A DNA stretch of 46,020 nucleotides from a bacterium (GTDB taxonomy: Bacteria; Electryoneota; RPQS01). The stretch covers positions 1 to 46,020 of the forward strand of contig JADKHW010000057.1 in the NCBI GenBank assembly GCA_016721565.1, read 5' to 3'. The stretch's first letter is position 1; every line of letters starts with the position of its first letter. The position numbers were made by a program, and so were the translations under genes. Under the pieces are notes generated by a model. It saw nothing but the letters and a program-made list of their open reading frames with translations. It was not told where the DNA came from and made no database searches. Positions 8,145-17,601 of the stretch are shown here, one piece after another.

Positions 8145-9677
8145 ATGCGCATCATTCTGTTGGTATTGATTCTATGGGTGATAGGTCTTGGGAGCTACCT
8201 GCTCTACGACCGCTATTGGCCCGGCCACACCGGAACCGTCGTGGTCCATAGCACCCCACCCGGTGCCGAAATCTGGGTGGACCTTGCTCCCACAGGCCGC
8301 ACCACCCCTGCCGACATGCGCGACATCCTGATCGGCAAACACTCCATTACTGTCAGACTCGAGGGTCGCAGACCCCAGCCCTTCGTCGAGGTGGTCAAGG
8401 TCGAACACGGCAGCTCAGATACCTTAAGTTTTGTTTTTGATGGAAATGACACTCCATCTGCACAATATGACGGCTTCGGAACAGCGACTCCGCCTGCCAG
8501 CGTCCCGCCCAAATCCGAGTCCATCAGCGACAAGGTCAAGCGCGAACTCCCCTGGGAGGTCGAGCGCCGTGTCCCCAGCTCGGTTGACTCGTCAATCCTG
8601 ACCGGCATCGACACCGCCACCCGCGCGCTTCCCCAGTACGAGCACGAGCACATCGAATCAGGCGAGGCACGCGACTTCCCCAAAGAGTCCATTTCCGAGA
8701 CCCTCGACAAAGCCACCGGCACCGTCGAAATCTCAAGCTCGGTCGCCGGCGCGACGATTATCATTAATGATAAGCAGATCGCCGAGCGCACGCCCGCCAA
8801 TGTGACCTTGCCGCTCGGCACTCACACGATCCGGGTCGAAATGGCTGGCTACAAGACCGACCCCGAGCAGCACGATGTCCGTCTCTCCCGCGCCGCCGGT
8901 GGGCAATTGGTCTATTTCACTCTGACCGAAACCAAAAGCGCGCGCAAAGAAGCCACCATCACCACCGAACCCGTCCCCGGCGCAATCTTTGTAAATGGAG
9001 ATTCAGTCGGCTTCGGTTTAGCAGTCGTTGCGCACGACTTTGGTGTTTTGGAAATTACCTTCGGCAAAGTGGATGGCTACCTGACTCCCGAGCCTGCGCG
9101 TTTGGTCATCACACCCGCGAAACCGAATCCCACACTGACCGTTAAATATCCGCGCGCATACCAAGTCTCAGCCGAATGCAAAGCCGGCGGTAGCGTAGAC
9201 AAAATTGGCGAGATTCGTTGGGAAACCGGAATCTACGACAAAGACAAAGGCGCGCGCGTTTCCGATACTCACGGCCCGAAAGTCAACGAGATTCCCGGTA
9301 GCAACAAATCCGGCTGGGAACTCGCGATGGGAGATCCCAATCGCAATCCCACCGGCGCGGACTATATCGAGTTCATCTTCACCCTACCCGAAGAAGTTCC
9401 GCCGTCAACGCCGCTCAATTTGAGATTATATCTCTACCGCACCAACCGCAAATATCCGCTGTCGCTGTCGTCACGTTGTGAAATCACCGTGACCGTCAAC
9501 GGCCGTGTGTTCTTGGATAGCTTCCGTCCGCGTCACGATCAAACTATGGCCGACGGGGAAAAGTTCGAAGAATGGTCGCTGCAGCACGCGCTTGTGCCCG
9601 GCGAAAACCGAATCCTGATTCGTACCGGAGACAAAAATCAGATCTTCAATTATCTATGGAAGTTTGAGGTGCTGTAA
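8145..9677 (+). CDS. Membrane-anchored PEGA-domain protein
   Basis: A 510-residue protein. Residues 2-24 are a single transmembrane helix (signal anchor); the rest should be outside the cytoplasmic membrane. PEGA repeats are visible near residues 30-90 (HSTPPGAEIWVD), 190-260 (SSVAGATIIINDKQI) and 268-335 (TEPVPGAIFVNGDSVG). A Pro/Ser/Glu-rich linker (about 100-185) joins the first two. The C-terminal 170 residues (from QVSAECKAGG) look like a beta-sandwich carbohydrate-binding-like domain. Likely an envelope or surface scaffold. It is followed after 3 bp by a rhomboid protease, and its single membrane helix makes it a conceivable substrate. Confidence 0.85.
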   Translation: MRIILLVLILWVIGLGSYLLYDRYWPGHTGTVVVHSTPPGAEIWVDLAPTGRTTPADMRDILIGKHSITVRLEGRRPQPFVEVVKVEHGSSDTLSFVFDGNDTPSAQYDGFGTATPPASVPPKSESISDKVKRELPWEVERRVPSSVDSSILTGIDTATRALPQYEHEHIESGEARDFPKESISETLDKATGTVEISSSVAGATIIINDKQIAERTPANVTLPLGTHTIRVEMAGYKTDPEQHDVRLSRAAGGQLVYFTLTETKSARKEATITTEPVPGAIFVNGDSVGFGLAVVAHDFGVLEITFGKVDGYLTPEPARLVITPAKPNPTLTVKYPRAYQVSAECKAGGSVDKIGEIRWETGIYDKDKGARVSDTHGPKVNEIPGSNKSGWELAMGDPNRNPTGADYIEFIFTLPEEVPPSTPLNLRLYLYRTNRKYPLSLSSRCEITVTVNGRVFLDSFRPRHDQTMADGEKFEEWSLQHALVPGENRILIRTGDKNQIFNYLWKFEVL

Positions 9678-9680
9678 ATT

Positions 9681-10520
9681 ATGAAACGGCGCTTCGAAAT
9701 GTTGTTCCGTCAACCGCCGCTGAGATTCATCAATCCCGAGATGGCCTGGACGGAGGTGGTCAAGTTCCTAATCTTGACCAATGTGACGATCTTTGCCGCG
9801 CAGATGATTCTCGGCATGGATCAATTCTTCATCGAGAACTTCTCGCTGATTCCCAAAGAGTTCTTCGGTGGACATGTGTGGACGCTCGTCACCTACATGT
9901 TCCTGCATGGCAGCTTCAGCCACATTCTGTTCAACATGCTCGCCTTGTGGATGTTCGGCTCGATGCTCGAGCGCGTGTGGGGCTCCAAAGAGTTCTTGAA
10001 ATACTATTTGATTACGGGACTCGGCGGCGGATTGTGCTACGCGCTCTTCAACATGAATTCGTATGTCCCGACCGTCGGCGCGTCCGGTGCAATCTATGGC
10101 TTACTGCTCGCGTATGCCGTACTCTTTCCGAATAACATCATCTATATCTGGTTCGTGATTCCGGTCAAGGCAAAATATTTTGCCATCATCTTCGGTGTGA
10201 TTGAATTTCTCGCCAGCTTCAACATCGGCAGCGGCGTCGCCCATCTTGCCCACTTAGGCGGTATGGTGATGGGCTTTGCCTATCTTAAGTGGGGCGCGTT
10301 ACGCTACTCAGCTCCCGGTGCCAGAATGCGCGAATGGAAAAAAAAGCTCGATGACTCCGCCAAAGAACGCGAAGAGCAAAACATCGAAGATGTCCGCCGC
10401 GAAGTCGATGACCTACTCGACAAAATCAACAAGGTTGGCATGGACGGCCTAACCAAAGCCGAACAACAACGCTTAGAAAAAGCCAGCAAGTTCCTAAGAG
10501 ATAAAGGCGTAAAACCCTAA
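9681..10520 (+). CDS. Rhomboid-family intramembrane serine protease
   Basis: A 279-residue protein with six or more membrane helices between residues 25 and 210. The catalytic serine is Ser135 in GASGAIYG and the histidine is His191 in AHLGGMVMG; the HGSFSHILFNM motif (about 76-86) is the conserved rhomboid HxxxN region. Rhomboids cleave transmembrane helices within the bilayer. The cytoplasmic tail (215-279) is a charged coiled coil ending in LTKAEQQRLEKASKFLR, as in rhomboids from related phyla. The start lies 3 bp after the PEGA gene, so the two are co-transcribed, and a strong terminator follows. Confidence 0.93.
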   Translation: MKRRFEMLFRQPPLRFINPEMAWTEVVKFLILTNVTIFAAQMILGMDQFFIENFSLIPKEFFGGHVWTLVTYMFLHGSFSHILFNMLALWMFGSMLERVWGSKEFLKYYLITGLGGGLCYALFNMNSYVPTVGASGAIYGLLLAYAVLFPNNIIYIWFVIPVKAKYFAIIFGVIEFLASFNIGSGVAHLAHLGGMVMGFAYLKWGALRYSAPGARMREWKKKLDDSAKEREEQNIEDVRREVDDLLDKINKVGMDGLTKAEQQRLEKASKFLRDKGVKP

Positions 10521-10530
10521 CAATAAAAAG

Positions 10531-10553
10531 CCCTCGCAACAGCGAGGGTTTTT
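10531..10553 (+). terminator. Intrinsic terminator of PEGA-rhomboid operon
   Basis: A perfect 7-bp stem CCCTCGC/GCGAGGG with loop AACA is followed by TTTTT, 11 bases after the rhomboid stop codon. Confidence 0.92.
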
Positions 10554-10558
10554 CATTC

Positions 10559-10921
10559 GTAGTGGCGGGTCTTGACCCGCCGCTTTTTGTTCCATCGTAG
10601 TGGCAGCACCTTGGCGCCTGTCGTGTAATTAACATTGTCATCCGGGAAGGATCGCCAAGCCCGCGCCCAAGCACAGGGATGTAAAATCATTGTCATCCCG
10701 CAGCAAAGCATTTCCCGCAGCGCAGCGAAGGGACCTACCCAAGCACCACGAGCATGTTCACAAGTGAGTTCAGCCTGGGGTCTGGCCTGCGTCTCCTCTG
10801 TAAGGATCTACCCCAGCACCACGCGACTCTCAAGCACAATTCACGATGTAATACACATTGTCATCCTGGAAGGATCTCGCCAAGCAAATTCGAGATGTAA
10901 AGCGCATTCCTCCGCCTTCTG
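10559..10921. repeat. Intergenic block of short palindromic repeats
   Basis: No gene is supported here. It starts with GTAGT plus the perfect hairpin GGCGGGTC-TT-GACCCGCC (10559-10581), followed by a degenerate copy near 10597. Three degenerate units of the GTCATCC...GGATC family (near 10636, 10692 and 10859) follow, reading as the reverse complement of the array at 18.9-19.2 kb and including the shared words CCCAAGCAC and GATGTAA. It separates two convergent transcription units. Confidence 0.75.
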
Positions 10922-12518
10922 CTATTTCAACAAAACCACCTTAACCAAAGAGCTTTGCTCTGCAAAAGATGCCCTCAAAAAATAAACCCCACTCGCCAGC
11001 GCCGCAGGCGCAACATAAGAAATCGTATTCGAAGAGAGCCTCCCCGATAAACCACATCCACCTCTCTCCCCAACAAATCATACAGCGAAAGCGTCACCTC
11101 TTGATGCAACGGCACATCCAGCGAAATCGAGAGCGTCGAGTTGAATGGATTGGGATAGATGGAAAGAGAAAACTCTTGCGGAACAATTGGCGAGTGATCA
11201 TTTACTGCCAATCCAAAATCACGATCTCCCGCAACAACGATAATTCTTCCTCTTGCTTCCAATCCGTGATAGGCCGAGAAAAACCAATCGTCTATGCCAT
11301 CGCCGTTGAAATCACCCGCTTCACCAATCCGATAGGGATAGTTCATGCCGTCCAACGGGCCGTCCAACACCCACGCCGGGCTCCTAGGTAATGGACTACC
11401 ACCAAGCCAAACTTCGATGTGGTCAATGGGAGGTTGTTGGTAATCGTAGTAGTGCGCATAATCATCGAATCCATCATCATTGATATCCCCCAATGGTGTG
11501 ACATAAAGCGGCGCCGCATTCCCATTGCCCCAGATGAACTCATCATCCCGTTCAAAATCTAAACTTTCACTGCCAAAATAGACATACTTCCGCGCACCTA
11601 TTTCGAACGCCGTGAAGTACGAAATGATGTCGTCAAAATTGTCACCATTAATGTCACCAACAATTCGTCCAAAGCCTTCAATCCCCGGTTCACCCGGGCC
11701 ATACTGATAGACAAGAGGAATGGAATCGCCTTCTGCCGAGCCTAAAAAGATATCCATTCTGGACAAATCCTGTGATCCTATAAAGTAACTCATTCCGAAA
11801 TCCGAGAATCCGTCACCGTTTACATCCCCGAACCCCATGTGCGCGCGGTTGGGAACATGCTCCCACTCCGGAATCTGGCTGAGCGGCGGAACACCTCCCA
11901 AATACAGCCCGAAATACTGCGCACTCAACGGGCGACTCGTATAGTCATCCTTCCCGTCACCGTTGTAATCACCAACGTTGGTGATGAACTCTATGACGGT
12001 TAGATCCCCCGACCAATCCGCAAGCGTGTCAAAGACACTGGGACCGCCGAGGAAAAGGTAAGGATATAGATGGCAATGATCGTCATACCAGATACAAAGC
12101 GTGCGCATAAAATCCGCATAGCCGTCTCCATTCACGTCGCCTGCCTGAACCGTGAACCCTCTCAAACTCGGCGTCAAGCCAGAAGAACCCTCGGCCAGTT
12201 GTGTCGAAGCCTCGAACTCGATAAATGACTCTGCTCCATCAGCGCCACCAAAATACATTCGTAAGTCGATCCGGTGTTTGGTTCTGTAATCAGTGTAAGG
12301 AAATCATCACGTCCATCCTCGTTCTGATCACCAAGTGATTGCAAATCATAGGCGCCTATTGACTGCCCAACTTCGCCCGTCACATCAAAATAAGTCGGTT
12401 CATAGGGTTGGGCAAAGGCCAACTCGACCACCCCAAAACACAAAAAAGCAAACCCCACCCGCTTCAAGAGATTGAATACAGATAGAATTCGCGTAAGAAG
12501 AAAATCACACTTCATCAT
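10922..12518 (-). CDS. Secreted FG-GAP beta-propeller protein with T9SS sorting domain (two frameshifts)
   Basis: Starts at ATG 12518 (12515 also possible) after TTAGGGG. A signal peptide ends at ELAFAQ. At least seven calcium-binding FG-GAP motifs follow (GDQNEDGRDD, GDVNGDGYAD, GDYNGDGKDD, GDVNGDGFSD, GDINGDNFDD, GDINDDGFDD, GDFNGDGIDD), suggesting a seven-bladed integrin-alpha-like propeller. The C-terminus is a T9SS type-A domain beginning SIYPNPFNSTLSISLDVP. Two shifts interrupt it: near 12258 (one base missing before MYFGGADG) and near 11045. Past the second, the other frame gives ISYVAPAALASGVYFLR and ends VKVVLLK at TAG 10922-10924. Probably a cell-surface or secreted adhesin of about 530 residues. 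Confidence 0.8.
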
Positions 12519-13297
12519 ACCCCTAATCTACACCCACCCCCGCAATTCCGCAAGTGTTTTTCGCATCCGTAGTGGCAGACCTTGGTCTGCCTTCCGGCAA
12601 TTCCGCCGAGCCGGGTTAAGGTCCGCCGCAACCCGGCCGGAATCGGGAAATTCCCGAAGTTTGCCTCCCAAAACCCCAACTTTCTCCCTAACTACAACTT
12701 GAACAAATGTTTACTAAGTTCAATAAAATGAAAATAACACTTGCCCAGACGTTCAAATTATCGTATATTGTACCCAGCTAACCAATCAAAGCCCAACCTG
12801 ACTCACCCGTGCTAGCCGGGTAAGTTCATTCACTCCTTCCGCTCTCCTTCTGGCTCCCCTTTCTCCATTTATGGGGAAAGGGGCCGGGGGATAGGGGTCT
12901 GAGTCAAAGGGGCCGAGACGACTAAGCAAATATCACATTGTCCGAGATTTTAGCCTTGTGTACCTACAAGCAAATAGATCAACACATTCGGACGAACCCA
13001 AAAAAAATCCCCCGGACAACCGTGGGGATATTCGGGTGTCATTCACCCCGTACAGGTGCCATTATAGGAATACCGCCTGTTTTCTTTTACAAATCTTCTC
13101 TTAGCTGTCTGAACAACATCCTAAGATTGACCGACTTGATACCGCCGCGCTTGCCATATACTCCCTACCATGGAGTGAGAATATTTGAACAGCACGGCGA
13201 GAGAAACTTACAGATGAATGCGGATGCGTACGACCGCCTTCAACTGTCACCAACAATCCCACCAAATTCCCCTCCTCTCCTTTCTAAATTTCCAAAC
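12519..13297. other. Long intergenic region without supported gene
   Basis: About 780 bases between the FG-GAP and M1 genes. It holds GTAGT plus the perfect hairpin GGCAGACC-TT-GGTCTGCC (12569-12591), a GCCGGGTT/AACCCGGC palindromic element (12601-12646) that recurs at 39301-39350, and a C/G-rich imperfect palindrome near 12850-12900. Base composition around 12700-12780 is AT-rich and could hold promoters, but I see no convincing -35/-10 pair. The one long open frame (12938-13363, plus) looks non-coding. Confidence 0.6.
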
Positions 13298-13328
13298 AAA
13301 AAAATACGGCGACTCTTTCAAGCCGCCG
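13298..13328 (-). terminator. Intrinsic terminator after M1 aminopeptidase
   Basis: On the minus strand CGGCGGCT and AGTCGCCG (one G-U pair, 6-base loop, 13328-13307) form a hairpin followed closely by seven T (13304-13298), about 30 bases after the stop codon. Confidence 0.85.
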
Positions 13329-13357
13329 CGTCACCGCAAATTGTGCTTAACAAGCAG

Positions 13358-15571
13358 TTATAATCCGTTTGTTTTCACGATGTAAAATTTCTGCCCAACA
13401 TTGGCGGTATCAACATATGTTGTATCGGTCACCGTGGCTAAAATCGTCAGATCAGAAAAATCCGCCTGCGTAGCATATGAAATCTCATAGCTTACAGCAT
13501 CCGGTGAACTCAACCACCGCAGTGTGACCGTGTTGTCATCATTGGCAACAATCGTCAACTCTTGCGGCGGTGCAATCACCGGCGTCACATTCAGCACAAG
13601 CTGAGTTGTGTCGGCTTGATTGTTTGTATCCTGCACTCGCAACGTAAGCGGAAAACTTCCACCCTCCGTCGGAGTTCCGGAAAATCTTCCGTTGTTCGCC
13701 AGCGAAATTCCATTCGGAAGTGTCCCACCAATCAAACTAAACGAATAATTTCCATTTCCACCAAGAGCCACCAACGTATCAGCATAGCTTGAATTTTCAA
13801 GTCCTGTTGATAACGAACCATTCAAAAAGATGACAGCCAGAGGTTCCGTCAACACAGTCTTCAGGAACCACGTGTCCGGATCGAACATTATAGAAGTAGG
13901 AGAGTATCCCATTTGAAACAGATACTCCTGCCGATAGCTATTGCAGACAACGGTTTGCGTAACCGTTTGTGCGCCGCCAAATCGTAAATCGCATTTGTTT
14001 GTGAAAGCAACCGGCGGAGTCGTGTGCAATTGCCTTAATCTAACCGCAGTGGTTTGCACACCGTCAACGATTCCGGTTCCATAAGAAACTCGATAGAGCG
14101 GACGATTCGTCTCGTAAATGTAAGCCGAAACAAACGGCGTAACATCATAACCCACAACGTCGCTCATCGCATCGAGAAAATCCGGAGTATAAGCCGAAGC
14201 TCCTTCATAGCGCGCGCGGTATTCGGCCATGCCTGCAAAGAACAGTGAGTCGTTGCGAATCGCGCCGCGCAGTGTGTGCAGCACCCACGCGCCCTTGTGA
14301 TAAACTGTGTTGCCGTCAAAGAGTTGATCCGGATTGTACACCGGTCCCGAAGGATCAGAGACAACGAGACTGTTGTTCATGTAATTGCGATAGTTCGCAG
14401 GTCCGCCGAGATGTTCAAACCAGAGAGCTTCGCAATAGCTCGCAAATCCTTCGTTCAGCCAAATGTCCGGCCAATCAGCCAACGTGACCATGTCTCCCCA
14501 CCATTGGTGGCCGAGTTCATGAACAAGAATGTAATCGTAAGTGTGAAATCCCGTGACAACGCCGCGGCCGTATGACGTGTTACACTGATGCTCCATCGCG
14601 CCGCCCCAACGAAACATCGTGTGGCCGTACTTCTCTTCAATGAACGGATATTCTCCGAACTTTGAAGCAAGAAAACCAATCGCCGCAGACATGATGCTAA
14701 AATCCGTTTGCGACGCCGCGAGCTTCTCGGGATAAACGTAATATGTGAGCGGCATGCTGTCGCCGTTCTGCGCGTAATACCAGTTTGTGAATGACGCAAA
14801 GTTTGACGCGGATGCGCAAATCAAATACGTCGCAATCGGATAGCTTTCAAACCAATTGAATTGCCGCACGCCGGGAGAAACGACGGAAATGTTCTCAAGT
14901 AATCCGTTGGATGTTGCGGTGATGCTATCGACAACCGTGAGATGAATGCGTGCGCTGTCGGCTTTATCGAGCGGAATATCCTTGCACGGCCACCAATCAC
15001 GCGCACCTGTCGGTTCAGACAGCGTGGCAATTGAAGGAACGTTGTATGATGAAACCGGGCGATTCCACCAATCAAACGTCTCGATGCCGCCGCCTAAACA
15101 CGGATGACCGTGATAGTAAATCGTGAGCATGAAGGTTTCGTTCAAAGCGTAATCGCGTTCGAGCGTCACGGTAATCTGCTGCCCGCCGCGAGTATAGCTT
15201 AGAACTTGTCCGATTGATCCACGAACAGAATCAACTGTGAGTGTGTCACACAAGTCAAGCACAACTTCGTTGAAATTGGCCACCAGCGCGCGGCCTTGAA
15301 TGTTCGTGTGTCCGGTAATCTGTTGTCCGGCGAAATTGCGCAGATCGACCCACAGCTCGTAGTAGAGCGCGTCGTAATCGGCTTGGGTTTCGTCGAGGGT
15401 GAAATGTTCACGTGATTCAATCACGGTGCGCCAGCGGCCCAGCTCTTGAGTGTGAAACTCGGCTGGTGAAGCAGGCGGGGTTTCGTCCATTTGGGCAAAC
15501 GCGGAGCCGGTCAGGACAAGACCACAAAGGGTCAGGAGTAAAAAGAGGCGCATCATAGGAGTAGTTTTCAT
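13358..15571 (-). CDS. Secreted M1-family zinc aminopeptidase with Ig-like and FN3-like C-terminal domains
   Basis: A 737-residue protein. Residues 1-27 are a Sec signal peptide ending GSAFAQ. The N-terminal beta domain leads to the exopeptidase motif RWGGAMEHQ, with His where classical M1 enzymes have Asn, then HELGHQWWGD with a Glu 18 residues on (NEGFASYC): the HExxH-x18-E zinc site. After about residue 560 come a putative-Ig domain (LPNGISLANNGRFSGTP) and an FN3-like domain (VTLRWLSSPDAVSYEISYA). There is no T9SS signature, so final location is periplasmic or secreted by another route. It would release N-terminal residues from peptides. It stands alone with its own terminator. Confidence 0.92.
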   Translation of the reverse strand: MKTTPMMRLFLLLTLCGLVLTGSAFAQMDETPPASPAEFHTQELGRWRTVIESREHFTLDETQADYDALYYELWVDLRNFAGQQITGHTNIQGRALVANFNEVVLDLCDTLTVDSVRGSIGQVLSYTRGGQQITVTLERDYALNETFMLTIYYHGHPCLGGGIETFDWWNRPVSSYNVPSIATLSEPTGARDWWPCKDIPLDKADSARIHLTVVDSITATSNGLLENISVVSPGVRQFNWFESYPIATYLICASASNFASFTNWYYAQNGDSMPLTYYVYPEKLAASQTDFSIMSAAIGFLASKFGEYPFIEEKYGHTMFRWGGAMEHQCNTSYGRGVVTGFHTYDYILVHELGHQWWGDMVTLADWPDIWLNEGFASYCEALWFEHLGGPANYRNYMNNSLVVSDPSGPVYNPDQLFDGNTVYHKGAWVLHTLRGAIRNDSLFFAGMAEYRARYEGASAYTPDFLDAMSDVVGYDVTPFVSAYIYETNRPLYRVSYGTGIVDGVQTTAVRLRQLHTTPPVAFTNKCDLRFGGAQTVTQTVVCNSYRQEYLFQMGYSPTSIMFDPDTWFLKTVLTEPLAVIFLNGSLSTGLENSSYADTLVALGGNGNYSFSLIGGTLPNGISLANNGRFSGTPTEGGSFPLTLRVQDTNNQADTTQLVLNVTPVIAPPQELTIVANDDNTVTLRWLSSPDAVSYEISYATQADFSDLTILATVTDTTYVDTANVGQKFYIVKTNGL

Positions 15572-15686
15572 GGTAGCTTCAATTTAGCGCGTTATCTGAC
15601 CGAGTGCAAGCGGTTGGCATTTGCTGAAAAAGATTGCCGATGTTATATTATGGAAACATGTTCAATTTATCGCGGGAGAAAGACCC

Positions 15687-16079
15687 ATGGGATGTCTCAA
15701 AGGACTTGCCGAAGTTATTCTGTATGTTGAAAATATGCAGGAAATGGTGGAGTTCTACCGCGATGCGATGGGACTCACCGTAAGGTACCCGGGCGATCAG
15801 CCGGACTACCGTAAGGAGGAGTGGATCGTGTTTGAAACCGGAGCTTGCGATTTGTGCCTCCACTCCGGCGGCAGGCGGCAATTAGGGAAGGATGCTTCAT
15901 CTTTCGTTTTCCGGGTGGCTGACATGGAATTGGCCCGCGATGAGCTAACCGAGCGCGGAGTTCCAATGGGAGAGCCGAAGATGGTAGCTCAAAACATCTG
16001 GGTTTGCGGTGGTGAGGATCCGGAAGGGAACAGATTCTCCATTGAGCATGTCGTGCAGCATCAAGCAACGCATCATTAA
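15687..16079 (+). CDS. VOC (glyoxalase/dioxygenase superfamily) protein
   Basis: A 130-residue protein with paired beta-alpha-beta-beta-beta modules: EVILYVENMQEMVEFYRDAM GLTV at the N-terminus and FVFRVADMELARDELTERGV plus DPEGNRFSIEHV at the C-terminus. VOC proteins bind a divalent metal and act in isomerisation, thiol transfer (fosfomycin-type, including bacillithiol transferases) or dioxygenation. The substrate cannot be read from sequence. I start at ATG 15687, preceded by GGGAGA; an in-frame ATG at 15621 lacks such a site. It is divergent from the M1 gene and followed by a terminator. Confidence 0.85.
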   Translation: MGCLKGLAEVILYVENMQEMVEFYRDAMGLTVRYPGDQPDYRKEEWIVFETGACDLCLHSGGRRQLGKDASSFVFRVADMELARDELTERGVPMGEPKMVAQNIWVCGGEDPEGNRFSIEHVVQHQATHH

Positions 16080-16150
16080 GTTTATGCTTTGATGTTGGAG
16101 TTTCGCAACGCATTTCCCGCTGATTGAAAAACACGGAATGAAATTGATTT

Positions 16151-16186
16151 GAGGCGCGGTCGTACATGACTGCGCCTCTGTTTTTT
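16151..16186 (+). terminator. Intrinsic terminator after VOC gene
   Basis: An 11-bp stem (16151-16161 with 16168-16178; GAGGCGC arms, one G-U pair) with a 6-base loop is followed by G and TTTTTT, about 70 bases past the VOC stop. Confidence 0.88.
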
Positions 16187-16493
16187 GTGTTTGAATAAGA
16201 CAAAATTTATCGCGATTGGTGTTTCTTATAGAGACTTGCATAGTTGGTTATATAGCAGAAAAATTAGTTGAGGGTGTGAAGTACTTTGAATTTGAGATGT
16301 GATTGATTAGAATGAATGCAGCAGAGCGCAATTAGATTCTATTGAGAGTTTGCGCTCGCTTCGGTTCTGTATGATGTAGTATGGCAACTTCTTGCGCGGG
16401 ATGTGACGTGGAATCGAGTTTACGATGTAATAGGATGCAACGGCAAGGTTGCCGTGCAGTGGTGAATACATACTCAAGAGGGAGCATGCTATC
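16187..16493 (+). promoter_or_regulatory. Long leader upstream of the CxxCH protein gene
   Basis: About 300 bases with no gene. Two inverted repeats stand out: GAGCGCAA/TTGCGCTC (16324-16331 and 16350-16357, 18-base loop), and the tight hairpin ACGGCAA-GG-TTGCCGT ending about 40 bases before the start codon. It may be a structured 5' UTR. It does not match riboswitch classes I can check by eye. Confidence 0.35.
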
Positions 16494-17480
16494 ATGCGTA
16501 CAGTTATCGCAGTTGTGATGTTATGTTTTGCAGTCAATGCTTTTGCCCACGATAATTACACGGGCAGATCGGGCGCACCGGGAAGAAATACGTGCGCGAG
16601 CAGTTGTCACGGTGGTCCGGTCGTGAACACGGTGCAGATCACCGGATTTCCGACGAACTACACTCCGGGGCAAGCGTATCTCTTAACGATTCGCAAAGTC
16701 TCGGGCGGAACGATTGTCAACTTCAATTCGTCGTGCCGTGTTGGTGTCAGCGGAACAGCGAATGCGGGCGTCATCAGTGCAGGTCTTTCAACTGTGACTT
16801 ACAATGTTACCGGCGAAACAAACGGCGTGCATTTCTCAGTTGCGGGACATGACTCGGGCCAGTTTACTTGGACGGCTCCGGCTGCGGGAACCGGATTGGT
16901 GAAGCTCTATGCGGGCGCAATTCAGACGGATCTTGACGGCGATAACAATACAATTGTCTTGACTTCTAATGAAGCGCTGGCGCTTCCGGGAGTTGCGACG
17001 ACGCCGACTCCAGCAGACATGGCTGTTGATGTTGCAGTAACAACCACGGTGTCATGGGTTGCAGGAAGCGGAGCCACTTCGCACGATGTTTATTTTGGAA
17101 CGACGAATCCTCCGACCTTTATCGGCAATCAAGCTACGCTCACTTATGATCCTGCGGGCGACTTGACTGCTGGAGCAACGTACTTCTGGAGAATAGACGA
17201 ACGCAATGCGGGTGGCGCGACGGCGGGCAGTGTTTGGCAGTTTGTAACTTTGGCTGCTCCTCCGGGGATTCCGCAGCATTTGACGGCTTTGGTTGAAGAC
17301 ACGGGAATCCGGCTGAATTGGGATGCGAGCGCGAACGCGGTTCTCTATAATGTATATCGGGATACGCTCGAAACCGTGGCAACGATCCCGGCTAATTTGA
17401 TTGGAATGACTCCGGCTCCGACCTATTTGGATGTTACTCCGGTGCCAACAAGAGCTAATTATGTTGTGACATCACAATAG
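16494..17480 (+). CDS. Exported choice-of-anchor-V-like protein with CxxCH motif and FN3-like domains
   Basis: A 328-residue protein. A signal peptide (MRTVIAVVMLCFAVNAFA) is followed at once by YTGRSGAPGRNTCASSCHGG, which carries a CxxCH motif as in c-type heme attachment and matches the start of choice-of-anchor-V/reelin-like domains. Residues about 40-170 form that beta domain. About 175-260 is an FN3-like module (SWVAGSGATSHDVYFGT, ATYFWRIDERNAGG), and 265-328 a second FN3 module like the one ending the M1 protein. Whether heme is bound is uncertain; in this family the Cys pair often forms a disulfide. ATG 16494 has GAGGGAG upstream. Own terminator downstream. Confidence 0.8.
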   Translation: MRTVIAVVMLCFAVNAFAHDNYTGRSGAPGRNTCASSCHGGPVVNTVQITGFPTNYTPGQAYLLTIRKVSGGTIVNFNSSCRVGVSGTANAGVISAGLSTVTYNVTGETNGVHFSVAGHDSGQFTWTAPAAGTGLVKLYAGAIQTDLDGDNNTIVLTSNEALALPGVATTPTPADMAVDVAVTTTVSWVAGSGATSHDVYFGTTNPPTFIGNQATLTYDPAGDLTAGATYFWRIDERNAGGATAGSVWQFVTLAAPPGIPQHLTALVEDTGIRLNWDASANAVLYNVYRDTLETVATIPANLIGMTPAPTYLDVTPVPTRANYVVTSQ

Positions 17481-17500
17481 TTTAGACTGATATTCTTGAT

Positions 17501-17528
17501 AAAAAAGCGGCCTGAGGGCCGCTTTTTT
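17501..17528 (+). terminator. Intrinsic terminator after CxxCH protein gene
   Basis: Six A, GCGGCC, short loop TGAG, GGCCGC, six T: a symmetric hairpin that can terminate on either strand, about 20 bases after the stop. Confidence 0.92.
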
Positions 17529-17539
17529 GTGTTTGGGAC

Positions 17540-17574
17540 TTGACAAAAGTAAAATCATTTCGTATTTTTACGAA
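17540..17574 (+). promoter_or_regulatory. ArsR promoter with overlapping operator palindrome
   Basis: TTGACA (17540-17545) and TATTTT (17563-17568) are 17 bases apart. A perfect inverted repeat TTCGTA-TTTT-TACGAA (17559-17574) covers the -10 box. This is the usual layout for autorepression by an ArsR/SmtB protein, whose gene starts 28 bases downstream. Confidence 0.85.
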
Positions 17575-17601
17575 CAACGAATACAGAAACCGAGAGAAGC
17601 T

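Noticed and set aside
12938..13363. 141-codon plus-strand open frame
   Set aside because: No ribosome-binding site, no recognisable domain, low-complexity composition, and it runs over the M1 gene terminator.
16300..16493. Cyclic-di-GMP (GEMM) riboswitch
   Set aside because: A terminal hairpin looks vaguely similar, but the conserved GGACGCAAAGCC core is absent.
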